Assembly: GCF_026242045.1 (NCBI RefSeq)
Contig: NZ_JAPJDO010000003.1
Location: 1 to 64,000 of the forward strand
Direction of reading: 5' to 3'
Length of the DNA: 64,000 nucleotides
DNA from: Mycobacterium pinniadriaticum
GTDB taxonomy: Bacteria; Actinomycetota; Actinomycetes; Mycobacteriales; Mycobacteriaceae
The notes under the pieces were generated by a model. It had not been told where the DNA came from, did not search any database, and saw only the letters and a program-made list of their open reading frames with translations. The translations under genes and the position numbers were made by a program. Numbering within the stretch: position 1 is the first letter of the stretch; each line of letters starts with the position of its first letter. Shown here in pieces: positions 8,283 through 15,605 of this stretch.

Positions 8283-8604
8283 TCATGAGTTCTGGGTGTC
8301 AGCGACGAGGACTCGGTAGCGGCGGATGCTGAATCGCCACAACCCGTCGACACGACGCAGCTCGTCGTCATAGCTCCCGATGAGCTGACGGGTGGTGCCG
8401 TCGCGAAATTGCAGAGTCTCCAGACAGTAAGACCGTGTTGGCCGCCATCGTCCTGTCGATGACAATGGCACCGATTTGGGTCATGAATGCCATTTGGGAC
8501 AAGCAGTCCAGATAGTCGTTCAGCACCTGGCGGGTGACCGCATCGCTGTAGCTGTCGAATCGTTCGCGGATCCCGAGGCGATCCTCGATGGGGCCGGAGA
8601 ACAT
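8283..8604 (-). pseudogene. Decayed SnoaL/NTF2-like gene (internal deletion plus frameshift)
   Basis: The start is intact: ATG at 8604 with GGAAGGA before it, then IRERFDSYSDAVTRQVLNDYLDCLS, a typical SnoaL N-terminus. The sequence then jumps straight to MAFMTQIGAIVID, which normally lies about 30-40 residues later, so a central segment is missing. Near 8450 the frame shifts: the ending RSYCLETLQFRDGTTRQLIG and WRFSIRRYRVLV is read in another frame down to the stop at 8283. The intact family is a cystatin-like alpha+beta fold used by ketosteroid isomerase-like and dehydratase enzymes. A sequencing error could explain the frameshift but not the deletion. Confidence 0.6.
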
Positions 8605-8641
8605 CAGAGTCGTTCCTTCCGCCGCGGGGGTCGTCTCGAAG

Positions 8642-8657
8642 GTAGCCGATCGGCTAC
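8642..8657. promoter_or_regulatory. 16-base perfect palindrome upstream of the SnoaL remnant
   Basis: GTAGCCGATCGGCTAC is a perfect palindrome 38 bases upstream of the remnant's start codon. Size and position fit an operator for a TetR-like dimer, but no regulator gene lies next to it. Confidence 0.4.
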
Positions 8658-8691
8658 GCGGTGGACGGTACTTTGGTCGCCGCACGAAAAG

Positions 8692-8889
8692 CGTCACAGT
8701 GACGAATTAGGCTGGAGGAGTTGATCTTTCGCGGAAGCGGGGTAGCGGGGTTTGTTGTCGATTCCCGCAGCCGGAGACCGAGGCGGGGCAACGTTGCCAA
8801 CGGGGACTCGCGCCGATCGGGTGTCGGCCCGCGGTCGCGGACCGGCACGGGCGTACCGGCCGCTGACACGGCAAAACGTCACAGTGACA
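8692..8889. repeat. Two copies of CGTCACAGTGAC(G/A) with conserved flanks
   Basis: Copy 1 at 8692-8704 is a perfect interrupted palindrome (CGTCAC-A-GTGACG); copy 2 at 8877-8889 differs at the last base. Both are preceded by AAAA within one base and followed by AATT, so about 20 bases are conserved. They are 185 bases apart on the same strand with no gene between. They may be binding sites of one regulator. Confidence 0.45.
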
Positions 8890-9336
8890 AATTGTGCGAC
8901 TGCCGCGGGTGTGACCGGCCGGCGAGGAAGCGATGGACGTCGGGCCGGTCCGGCCTGGATTCGCAGTTGACTCAAGCGATGGGAACGTCGGCGCCGGGCA
9001 AGTCTCGTCGGCCACGGTCTGTCATTGGCGGATGCCGACCGCGTCTTGGGTGCCGCGGGAGGGCCCTTAAAAGGCGATCGCTTGATGTCGTTCGTCGCGC
9101 CATCCAGGCAGTGGTCGCGCCCGATTCGGATATCCGCTGGTATGCGTTTTGCCGATAAGCCACATTATGTCAAGTAAACGTCGCCGTGTTCATCCGATGA
9201 ATCGTGTGGCGCCCGAAGTGTCTTGTCTCGGTATATCTGGCGGTTTTCGCAAGACATCTGGCGGACTTCGGCGTATTGCCATTTTCTCAGTGAATCTGGC
9301 GGTGCACACTGGCGCCTCGTCGGGAAGCGACGATCC

Positions 9337-10281
9337 TCACGGCTGAGGCGCCGAGCTGGTGTCACTGTTCAAGGTGATTGGCGATATGCACTCGGCAATC
9401 GCTATGGTCGTTTCATAGGGCGCCTCAACCATTGGGCTGTGTCCGCAGTCTCTGATCTCGTGAACGGCGATGTTTGACATCTGCCGATACGGCGCAGCTG
9501 CGACGATAGGAAACAGTTGGTCGTTTGTCCCCCAAATTACGCGGACCGGCATCGACAGGGCCCGAACACGAGTTTCGGGAGTCGGTTCTGAAAGTAGAAA
9601 CATGTCGAGTGCCTCATCGCAGCCCTTGAACGACGACCACGTCATTCGCCGCAGATCGCCAATGAAGGTGTCTGGAATATGATACCCCGGCGAAAAGAGC
9701 GGCCGGAGGCCGCGCGCCAACAGTCTTCGAGTCGCGAATGTGCGGAGCAATATCCCAAAGCATGGGGTAAACGCAAGGCGACCCAAGCGATTGAGGTTCT
9801 GATGGCGGAGTTCAAGGGGGACGTCCACGAGAACCAGGCCCGCAACTAGCGATGAACGCATTTGGGCCAGCGTCACGGCCACAAAACCTCCCATTGACTG
9901 GCCAACGATCCATGCACGATCTACGCGCATCTGATCAAGCGCAGCTCCGACAAGCGTTGCCGCTGCGTCTATGGAGTAGTCACCACGATGCTTCTCGGAG
10001 GCACCGTGTCCCGGCAAATCGACCCGTATGACGTGAAACCGGCCGGATAGCTGGTCGGCGCAGGCTTTCCACCATCGCATCGAACCACCAAAGCCGTGCA
10101 ACAAAACCACCGTCTGTAAGTGTTTTCGACCCTGCTCGTGAACATGGAGGTCGCCGCCAGGGAAGCGCAGGACGCTGCCCTCAGCTGGTTCTGCCGGCCT
10201 CACTTCACGTTTGGCCCACCATACGAGCCAAGCTACGCTCAGCGCAGCGAGGGCCATGAGCGCCGCGCTTGCGGCGATCAT
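9337..10281 (-). CDS. Membrane-anchored alpha/beta hydrolase
   Basis: A 314-residue alpha/beta-hydrolase, probably an esterase, amidase or similar. One N-terminal transmembrane segment (about 3-22, MIAASAALMALAALSVAWLV) anchors it, with the catalytic domain following. The oxyanion region is VVLLHGFGGSMRWW, the nucleophile elbow GQSMGG (Ser129), the acid is likely the Asp in IWGTNDQLFP, and the catalytic His lies in DCGHSPMVE. Its ATG overlaps the stop of the creatininase-like gene by four bases (ATGA), so the two are coupled. Codon use is less GC-biased than in flanking genes, in keeping with acquisition by transfer. Confidence 0.85.
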   Translation of the reverse strand: MIAASAALMALAALSVAWLVWWAKREVRPAEPAEGSVLRFPGGDLHVHEQGRKHLQTVVLLHGFGGSMRWWKACADQLSGRFHVIRVDLPGHGASEKHRGDYSIDAAATLVGAALDQMRVDRAWIVGQSMGGFVAVTLAQMRSSLVAGLVLVDVPLELRHQNLNRLGRLAFTPCFGILLRTFATRRLLARGLRPLFSPGYHIPDTFIGDLRRMTWSSFKGCDEALDMFLLSEPTPETRVRALSMPVRVIWGTNDQLFPIVAAAPYRQMSNIAVHEIRDCGHSPMVEAPYETTIAIAECISPITLNSDTSSAPQP

Positions 10282-11060
10282 TTTTCCTCGAGAACGCTCA
10301 CGGCGACATTGGTGAGTGCCTGAATGTAGGCCTCACCGCGGTCTGCCTCAGCACGCCGGGGATCACCGAGAACTCCTGTGGGTGTGAGTTCGTCGATCGG
10401 CGTCCCATCCGCCAATAGTGCCTCGACACCCGCTCCCATATCTCCGGTGTATCCAGCCTGTGCGCGATCCATCTGGACGAGATCGGGAGTCAGCTTGAGC
10501 ATGATCGAGGTTTCCCATTCACCCGCGTGGGCACCGCTCTCCTCAGGTGGGATGCCGAGATTGGCAGCCACTCCGACTGTGCCCTCTTGAAGCACCTGAC
10601 GGCTGAAGTTCGATACGACACTTATTACGGATACCCCCTTCAACTCCATACAGTCCTGGACTGCATGTGCAAGAGGTTCGATATTTCCTCCGTGAGTGGG
10701 CACGAAGACTATTCGTCGAAACCCGTGCCGTGCAAGTGAGTGCGCGTACTCGACCGCGATCCGCCTTACCGTTTCCTTGCTCAGCGTCATGGTCCCGGCG
10801 AAGGGCATGTGATGTTCGGCGAAGCCCACCCGCACGGTCGGGATGAGAATCGCATTCAGATGTGCTGCAACCCGGTGCCCGAACTCATCACCGAGAAACG
10901 CGTCCGTGCCAATCGGGAGATGTTCTCCATGTTGCTCGAGCGATCCGAACGCTATTACTGCGGTATCCTGACCGCCGTCAATCGCGGCTCGAACTTCAGG
11001 TGAAGTCATCTTCTCCAGCTCACGTACCTGCATCATTGCCTCCTTGACATCTGCTCGCAT
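10278..11060 (-). CDS. Creatininase-family amidohydrolase
   Basis: Metal-dependent hydrolase of 260 residues. Creatininase relatives open cyclic or formamide C-N bonds (creatininase, FAPy deformylase, MftE peptidase). Metal-site motifs are visible: LEQHGEHLPIGTD (Glu42, His44, Asp53), a THGGN loop (VFVPTHGGNIEPL) and GAHAGEWETS with the second-metal Glu. The substrate is unknown; lack of mycofactocin genes nearby argues against MftE. ATG at 11060 is listed, but Met9, Met10 or Met18 could be the start. It is first in a two-gene operon with the hydrolase, and an HxlR-type palindrome lies about 96 bases upstream. Confidence 0.8.
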   Translation of the reverse strand: MRADVKEAMMQVRELEKMTSPEVRAAIDGGQDTAVIAFGSLEQHGEHLPIGTDAFLGDEFGHRVAAHLNAILIPTVRVGFAEHHMPFAGTMTLSKETVRRIAVEYAHSLARHGFRRIVFVPTHGGNIEPLAHAVQDCMELKGVSVISVVSNFSRQVLQEGTVGVAANLGIPPEESGAHAGEWETSIMLKLTPDLVQMDRAQAGYTGDMGAGVEALLADGTPIDELTPTGVLGDPRRAEADRGEAYIQALTNVAVSVLEEK

Positions 11061-11749
11061 CCAACCGAAATGAGATTGGCCGCTGGATCGGTCCGGCCTG
11101 ACCGGTTTGGGTTCTCAATGGAATTGCTTGGGCGATGGATGGAGCGTATCAAATTACTTGCATGGTGCAAGCTATGCCTCTCGATCACTGGTCCCGGCTA
11201 CTGCGCCCCTGGCTGTCATCGTGCCCGTCATGCATCCAGACACTTTGAGGCCGAACCTCTTCGGATGCGTTCCCCACAGGCGACGTACGAGTACGGTCAA
11301 CGCCGGAGACTGCCGCCAAGTTCTCGCCACCAAAGTTGCCAAATTCGAGAATCGCGCCTGCCGCCTGTTCGGCAGGCACCGACCGCTCACGAATCCCTGG
11401 TGCCACCTTCGCAACCGGCGATTGCGAAGCCTTCGCGGCCGTCGTACCTGCTGCCCTTCGTCAGAGCAGCGGGGTTCACTATCCTCGCTGCAGCACAACG
11501 CAATCAGGCGACGATAGCCTTGTTCAAAAGCAATGTAAGTTCACCGAACACCCCTGCAGGATGTCCGTTCCGACTTGCCGGTGCTTCGGCCGCCCATTTC
11601 GGCGGAATCCTCGCTGATTCCACGCTGCAGTGACATTGGACCAAAGACCGCAACAAACTACGATAGTCTTCTGCGAGATTCTGATTCCACCGTCACCTTC
11701 ACGGTCAACGCTCATCTGCTTCAAGCGGATAGCTCGGCGACGATGAACT
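11061..11749. other. 690-base gap without a recognisable gene
   Basis: Frames on both strands are Arg/Ser/Pro-rich and resemble no family. Apart from the operator at 11156-11174 nothing could be assigned. It may be a gene remnant too decayed to read. The untranslated leader of the creatininase-like operon lies at its left edge. Confidence 0.5.
11156..11174. promoter_or_regulatory. Candidate HxlR operator, copy A
   Basis: ACTTGCATGGTGCAAGCTA contains the interrupted palindrome CTTGCA-N3-TGCAAG. It differs from copy B at 12628-12646 at only two central bases out of 19. It lies upstream of the creatininase-hydrolase operon. Confidence 0.6.
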
Positions 11750-12607
11750 TCACTTCCGTGCGACTCGGTGTTTGAACATGCCTACTTGCTGCGCGAGCGT
11801 GTCGAAATAGAGTTCAGAACGAACGATGTTGGCACCCTGACGTTTAAGCGAGTGGACTGCCGGCCAGCGGAACCCACTAGCATCTTGACAGTCCGACAGG
11901 ATCACCTCTAGGAGTATCGATTCCTCCCGAATCCCCGACCGCAGGACAGTTGCCTCTAAATGAGGATGCTTGGCGCTCAGCCGAGACGCAGGGAGCCCCC
12001 GGGGCTTCTCATCCGCTCGCACGGCGCCATCCGCTGCGAATTCAGCAATGAGGTACGTAGATCCGACGCTGGGCACGGAATCAATGTCTCGGTTCTCTGT
12101 GTTTTTGGCGGCGAGATGGCGGCTCGGTGCCATCTCCGCACCCGGGCGCGCACCAGTCCGGAGAAGCCGTGGCCACAGCCATGGCTGGCGAACAGCCGCG
12201 TTCACCACCGGCCGCGAGTCGGCGTAGTGCACACGTTCGACGCCGCACCCGTCAGCCAGAACGAATCGGTCCATCCCGCGCCACTGCACTTGCTGCCGTC
12301 CCAAGGTACCGCGAAACACATGATCAATGATGACGCCGTCTGATGTTGCTACCCAATCGATTACTTGCCCGCGCATGTCGGGAAGAAGGGAGAACAAGCT
12401 CGCAAAGCCTTCCTCGGCCTGTTCGATACCGTTGGTCACCGGAAGTAGTGGCGCGATCAGTCTGATTGTGGGAGCGAATAAATCAGAGAACGTTGCGGGT
12501 GCAGGAGTTGTCCATGCGGCGGAAAACCGCTCTACAAAACGCTCGGCTTCGGTCGTTTGATGGTCCCGGTCCTGTGCGGCCTTGCGGCGGCCCTGGTATG
12601 ACTGCAC
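11750..12607 (-). CDS. NTF2/SnoaL-like protein, probably two domains
   Basis: A 285-residue protein. Residues about 20-130 form a SnoaL-like domain (AERFVERFSAAWTTPAPATF, FSLLPDMRGQVIDWVATSDGVIIDHVFRGTL, RGMDRFVLADGCGVERVHYAD). The C-terminal part ends in a second such pattern (LEVILSDCQDASGFRWPAV, then GANIVRSELYFDTLAQ). SnoaL-like proteins are isomerases, dehydratases or hydrolases of small molecules. The GTG at 12607 lies 21 bases from the shared palindrome, mirrored by the nitrilase start on the other side, so both are probably controlled together. Confidence 0.65.
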   Translation of the reverse strand: MQSYQGRRKAAQDRDHQTTEAERFVERFSAAWTTPAPATFSDLFAPTIRLIAPLLPVTNGIEQAEEGFASLFSLLPDMRGQVIDWVATSDGVIIDHVFRGTLGRQQVQWRGMDRFVLADGCGVERVHYADSRPVVNAAVRQPWLWPRLLRTGARPGAEMAPSRHLAAKNTENRDIDSVPSVGSTYLIAEFAADGAVRADEKPRGLPASRLSAKHPHLEATVLRSGIREESILLEVILSDCQDASGFRWPAVHSLKRQGANIVRSELYFDTLAQQVGMFKHRVARK

Positions 12608-12627
12608 CGCGTCAGACTAGGGCAATA

Positions 12628-12646
12628 ACTTGCATCATGCAAGCTA
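12628..12646. promoter_or_regulatory. Candidate HxlR operator, copy B, in a divergent promoter
   Basis: ACTTGCATCATGCAAGCTA holds a perfect 15-base palindrome (CTTGCAT-C-ATGCAAG, 12629-12643). It lies exactly midway between two divergent start codons (12607 minus and 12665 plus), 21 bases from each, where a bound dimer could block both promoters. Confidence 0.7.
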
Positions 12647-12664
12647 CTAGGTTATCGTCACAGC

Positions 12665-13636
12665 GTGCCCAAACAGACCATGATTCGCGCGGCAGCAGTA
12701 CAGCTTGAGGCCGAGGTTGGCGATATTGACGCCAATCTGACGATGTGCGAGGCCCTGATAAACGATGCAGCGGTGGAAGGAGCGTCATGGATCGCACTTC
12801 CCGAGTTCTTTTCCACTGGTGTGGCGAACCTTCCCGAGCTGGCCGAGAATGCGCCGTCGACTGACGGTGCTCCGACTCAGTTACTGCGGGCGATGGCCCA
12901 GCGACACAACGCATATATAGGTGGCTCAACGCTCGTCCGCGATCACGACGGCCATGTGCGGAATGCATACTTTCTGGCAGGTCCGAGCGGCCGCATTCTC
13001 GGTCGTCACAACAAGGACATCCCTACAATGTGGGAGAACCGGCTGTACATCGGAGGTGACGACCCGGGTCGATTGAAGGCCGACGATCTCACAGTCGGCG
13101 TTGCGCTTTGCTGGGAACTCATGCGGACCCAGACCGCAATCCGGCTCGCCGGTCAGGTAGATCTGGTGATGAGCGGTTCGGGTTGGTGGAGCATCCCAAT
13201 GTGGCATCCAAAGCGGCTATTTCAGACACTTCAGAAGGCGAACGAGCGACGCGCGATCGAGGCAGCCGGAACGTTCGCGCCCTTCGTTGGAGTACCGGTC
13301 ATCCACGGTGCCCACTGCGGCACCGTCAGTTGTCCATGGCCATTGAGCTTTCTGATCTACCAAGGTCATTTTCAAGGTGGCGCCATGATCTGCGATCACC
13401 GCGGAAGGCTGATCGCAGCCCGATATAGAAGTGACGGACCTGGCGTAGTCGTGGCCGATGTCATCCTTGAGCGCGCAGACCCACAACCGACGCCGCGCGG
13501 CTACTGGCTTCAGCAGCGCGGCAGCGTCGCTGCTGTCTGCTGGGAGTATCAGAATAGACTTGGCCGCTGGCAATATCGTGGTGCTAGACCGCCGAAACGA
13601 TCGTTAGAGACGAGCAACGTGAGTCCGTCATTGTGA
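12665..13636 (+). CDS. Nitrilase-superfamily carbon-nitrogen hydrolase
   Basis: A 323-residue cytosolic hydrolase of amides, carbamoyl compounds or nitriles. The Glu-Lys-Cys triad is visible: Glu47 in WIALPEFF, Lys117 in GRHNKDIP and Cys149 in GVALCWELMR. The last reads CWE instead of the more usual C(Y/F)D, as in several amidase-like branches. The GTG start at 12665 has no strong ribosome site and the promoter is close, so a short leader is likely. The next gene overlaps its stop by four bases. With the creatininase-like enzyme it gives the island two independent C-N hydrolases. Confidence 0.8.
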   Translation: MPKQTMIRAAAVQLEAEVGDIDANLTMCEALINDAAVEGASWIALPEFFSTGVANLPELAENAPSTDGAPTQLLRAMAQRHNAYIGGSTLVRDHDGHVRNAYFLAGPSGRILGRHNKDIPTMWENRLYIGGDDPGRLKADDLTVGVALCWELMRTQTAIRLAGQVDLVMSGSGWWSIPMWHPKRLFQTLQKANERRAIEAAGTFAPFVGVPVIHGAHCGTVSCPWPLSFLIYQGHFQGGAMICDHRGRLIAARYRSDGPGVVVADVILERADPQPTPRGYWLQQRGSVAAVCWEYQNRLGRWQYRGARPPKRSLETSNVSPSL

Positions 13637-14037
13637 GCGGACTGCAGTCTCCACGAGACGAAGGCCCACTGGCGAGTATCAACCCATCGCCGATGGTTAG
13701 ATCGGTGATCGTCACGCGGCTCGCGGTAGGAGCGCTGACTTGGATAGCACCTACGGTAGCGGGACAGCTTTTCGGCCTTACGATTACGGCCGACGGACGA
13801 TATATAGCCCGCTTGTTCGCGACACGAAATATCGCTATCGCGGTGCTCCTGTTTCGGGTACCGAGGGTGAGTTCGACACTTCCGGTGCAGCTCAGCGTTG
13901 CTGTCGACGCCCTGGATGTGGCAGCAACAGCAATGTCACTGCATCATGGTGAAATGCGTCGGTACAGTGCCCTACGAGTGGTTCTGTCCGTTGGTGTCAC
14001 CGCGATAAGTGGGCTACTTGCGCTGATGAAAAGCTGA
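13633..14037 (+). CDS. Small membrane protein (DUF4267-like)
   Basis: A 134-residue protein with about three or four hydrophobic segments (about 24-48, 60-80, 85-98 and 112-132). The pattern ITADGRYIARLFATRNIAIAVLL resembles DUF4267-type proteins, which have no known function. Its GTG overlaps the stop of the nitrilase gene (GTGA), so the two are translated together. It might help substrate entry or be structural. Confidence 0.6.
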   Translation: MSGLQSPRDEGPLASINPSPMVRSVIVTRLAVGALTWIAPTVAGQLFGLTITADGRYIARLFATRNIAIAVLLFRVPRVSSTLPVQLSVAVDALDVAATAMSLHHGEMRRYSALRVVLSVGVTAISGLLALMKS

Positions 14038-14145
14038 TCCAGGCGCACCGATTGCCAATGGCTGTCGCGATGGCTTGCCTCTCGTCACTTCTCGTAGTAG
14101 CAACCCGCGCATCGATACCAGACAGGCGTTTGCACTCCATTACTG

Positions 14146-14158
14146 GCTTGATGCAAGC
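14146..14158. promoter_or_regulatory. Candidate HxlR operator, copy C (shortened)
   Basis: GCTTGATGCAAGC is a palindrome with three central bases. It equals copy B with four central bases removed (CTTG-ATGCAAGC) and lies 19 bases before the hxlR-type start codon, as expected for weak autoregulation. Confidence 0.5.
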
Positions 14159-14177
14159 AATCGATTAGACTAGAGCC

Positions 14178-14699
14178 ATGCCTCTAGGCGCCGACTATCC
14201 GGGTCAAGATTGCTCGATCGCCAGATCGCTTGAGGTAGTGGGCGAGCGCTGGACATTGTTGATTCTACGTGACGCTTTTCATGGTCTGACGCGCTTCGAT
14301 GAGTTCCAACGCAGCCTAGGCGTGGCCTCCAATATCTTGTCTGTTCGCTTGAACAAGCTGGTCGATCTCGGCATTTTGCAGACCGATGACACCGACGCGG
14401 TAGGCCGACGACGTGGTTATCATCTGACGGAGAAGGGTGCCGCCTTAAACGGTGTCCTCATCGAAATGATGCAGTGGGGAGACCGTTTCGAGCCCAGTTC
14501 GAGTGGACCGACAACGATCATGGTTCACGATGAATGCGGTCGTGCTGTTAGCGCGGAGCATCGTTGCAGCTGCTGCGGAGGGATTATTGCGCCGGAAAAC
14601 ACTCACCTAGCGCCGGCCCCTCAACTACGCGGACCCGACGGCCGACCGTTATCACGGACGCTACCTCAGTTGGCAGCTTGGGGTCCCGCGTCTGAATAA
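14178..14699 (+). CDS. HxlR-family transcriptional regulator
   Basis: A 173-residue winged-helix DNA-binding protein. The HxlR core is clear: CSIARSLEVVGERWTLLILRDAFHG (about 12-36), FDEFQRSLGVASNILSVRLNKLVDLGIL and the wing DAVGRRRGYHLTEKG. The N-terminal Cys12 is characteristic. A C-terminal extension (about 110-173) contains CSCCGG and might bind metal or an effector. It is the only regulator in the island, and related palindromes lie before this gene and the other island operons, so it most likely represses them and itself. Confidence 0.85.
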   Translation: MPLGADYPGQDCSIARSLEVVGERWTLLILRDAFHGLTRFDEFQRSLGVASNILSVRLNKLVDLGILQTDDTDAVGRRRGYHLTEKGAALNGVLIEMMQWGDRFEPSSSGPTTIMVHDECGRAVSAEHRCSCCGGIIAPENTHLAPAPQLRGPDGRPLSRTLPQLAAWGPASE

Positions 14700-14853
14700 G
14701 CTCATCCCGGTTCGCTGCGATGCGTAGTGCTGCCTTATTCCGCGGTCTTTCCTGTGGATGAGTGCGCGATAAAGTCGTCGAGCCCGCGGGTTCCGTTGGT
14801 TCTTCCGACGGCCGCGGACGCACCAATCGCGTTGATTTCGAACGCAATTAGTC

Positions 14854-15055
14854 TCAGGATAGCGAGTTCAGCCGGACGCGCTTGCGGTCGTGGGGAGGAC
14901 CTTCGATGAGGTCGTGCTCGCTGCAGCGGTCAAGGTAGGCAGACAGCTTGGTTGCGGATCGAACGGCGGCCGACACGGCAGTGCCGTCTTTGGTCAGGGC
15001 TTCCAGTTGCCTTCAAGGTGTCTTCGTCCGGGCGGAAGGTGATCGTGTCGGCCAT
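14854..15055 (-). pseudogene. Ribbon-helix-helix antitoxin-like gene with a one-base frameshift
   Basis: From ATG at 15055 the frame reads MADTITFRPDEDTLKA and is then disrupted. Removing one base of the TT pair at 15007-15008 restores LEALTKDGTAVSAAVRSA, followed by KLSAYLDRCSEHDLIEGPP and a stop at 14854, about 66 residues in all. The strand-helix-helix pattern is that of short VapB/MazE-type antitoxins. No toxin is recognised; an open frame of about 45 codons overlapping the 3' end (…LRLIAFEINAIGASAAVGRT…) is unexplained. The stretch 14700-14853 holds nothing else. A sequencing error is possible. Confidence 0.6.
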
Positions 15056-15163
15056 GGCAACACTGTACGACGGTGTGTAAGACAATTGCTCGTGTTCAAG
15101 TAGGCGGCCCAGCGTCCGCTCCCGGTGTGAGTCGCCAATCCACGTTGTCCGTGGGTCGCCGGC

Positions 15164-15538
15164 CTACCGCAGCGCAATCCCGTGTCGGCGCGCGCTGGCT
15201 TCCAGACGCTTTTGTTCACGAGCCAGGCGTCGACTGACCTCCCGCAACCCGTTGATCTGCTCGTCGACGCGGGCCCGTTTTTCCGCCAGCAGTCGCGCGG
15301 CGTCCGCGCAGTCGATGTCGCTGGCGCGCACCCCGCCCAGGACCTGTCGGATCTCGGCCAGCGAGAATCCCATCGATTGCATGCTGCGGAGCAGCTTGAC
15401 GTCGTCGACGAGCGACTCGGGATACTCCCGATAGTTGCCTGGGCTCCGCGGTACGTCGCCGAGCAGGCCCCGTCGCTCGTAATAACGCAGGGCGTGCCGA
15501 CCTACGCCGGTGCGTGCTTCCAATTCGCTGATCTGCAT
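15164..15538 (-). CDS. MerR-family transcriptional regulator
   Basis: A 124-residue regulator. The N-terminal winged helix reads MQISELEARTGVGRHALRYYERRGLL, followed by YREYPESLVDDVKLLRSMQSMGFSLAEIRQVL and a C-terminal dimerisation coil (about 80-118). No cluster of metal-binding cysteines is visible, so it probably senses an organic ligand or redox stress. ATG at 15538 is chosen because family members begin at this point and GGAG precedes it. It is divergent from the SRPBCC gene, with a MerR-type operator in between. Confidence 0.85.
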   Translation of the reverse strand: MQISELEARTGVGRHALRYYERRGLLGDVPRSPGNYREYPESLVDDVKLLRSMQSMGFSLAEIRQVLGGVRASDIDCADAARLLAEKRARVDEQINGLREVSRRLAREQKRLEASARRHGIALR

Positions 15539-15551
15539 CGAGGCTCCGGGC

Positions 15552-15581
15552 TTGACCATAGACCTTGGTCTATACCTTAGC
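15552..15581 (+). promoter_or_regulatory. MerR-type promoter/operator
   Basis: A perfect palindrome TAGACCTTGGTCTA (15559-15572) sits between a TTGACC -35 element (15552-15557) and a poor -10 (about 15576-15581). The long spacer of 18-19 bases is typical of promoters that MerR proteins activate by DNA twisting. It would drive the SRPBCC gene and overlap the merR promoter. Confidence 0.65.
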
Positions 15582-15605
15582 CTCCGGTTGACCGTGAGGA
15601 GGTCC

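Larger units (their letters stand above)
8605..9336. other. Gene-poor stretch at the edge of the accessory island
   Basis: No credible coding sequence is seen in about 730 bases. Reading frames here have no family resemblance. The stretch holds a 16-base palindrome, two copies of a 13-base near-palindrome (listed separately), and three direct ATCTGGCGG copies at 9235, 9256 and 9294. From about 9150 onward the sequence becomes visibly richer in A/T, marking the start of the island that extends to about 14.7 kb. Confidence 0.6.

Noticed and set aside
8721..9158. 145-codon open frame on the plus strand in the gene-free stretch
   Set aside because: The peptide is Arg/Gly/Ser-rich without any fold pattern, and the palindromic repeats lie inside it. 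It is probably a chance frame in GC-rich DNA.
10278..11060. MftE, the mycofactocin creatininase-like peptidase
   Set aside because: No mftA-D, precursor peptide or other mycofactocin genes are present nearby.
11070..11633. 187-codon plus-strand open frame in the island gap
   Set aside because: No domain pattern, unusual amino-acid composition, and minus-strand frames of similar quality overlap it.
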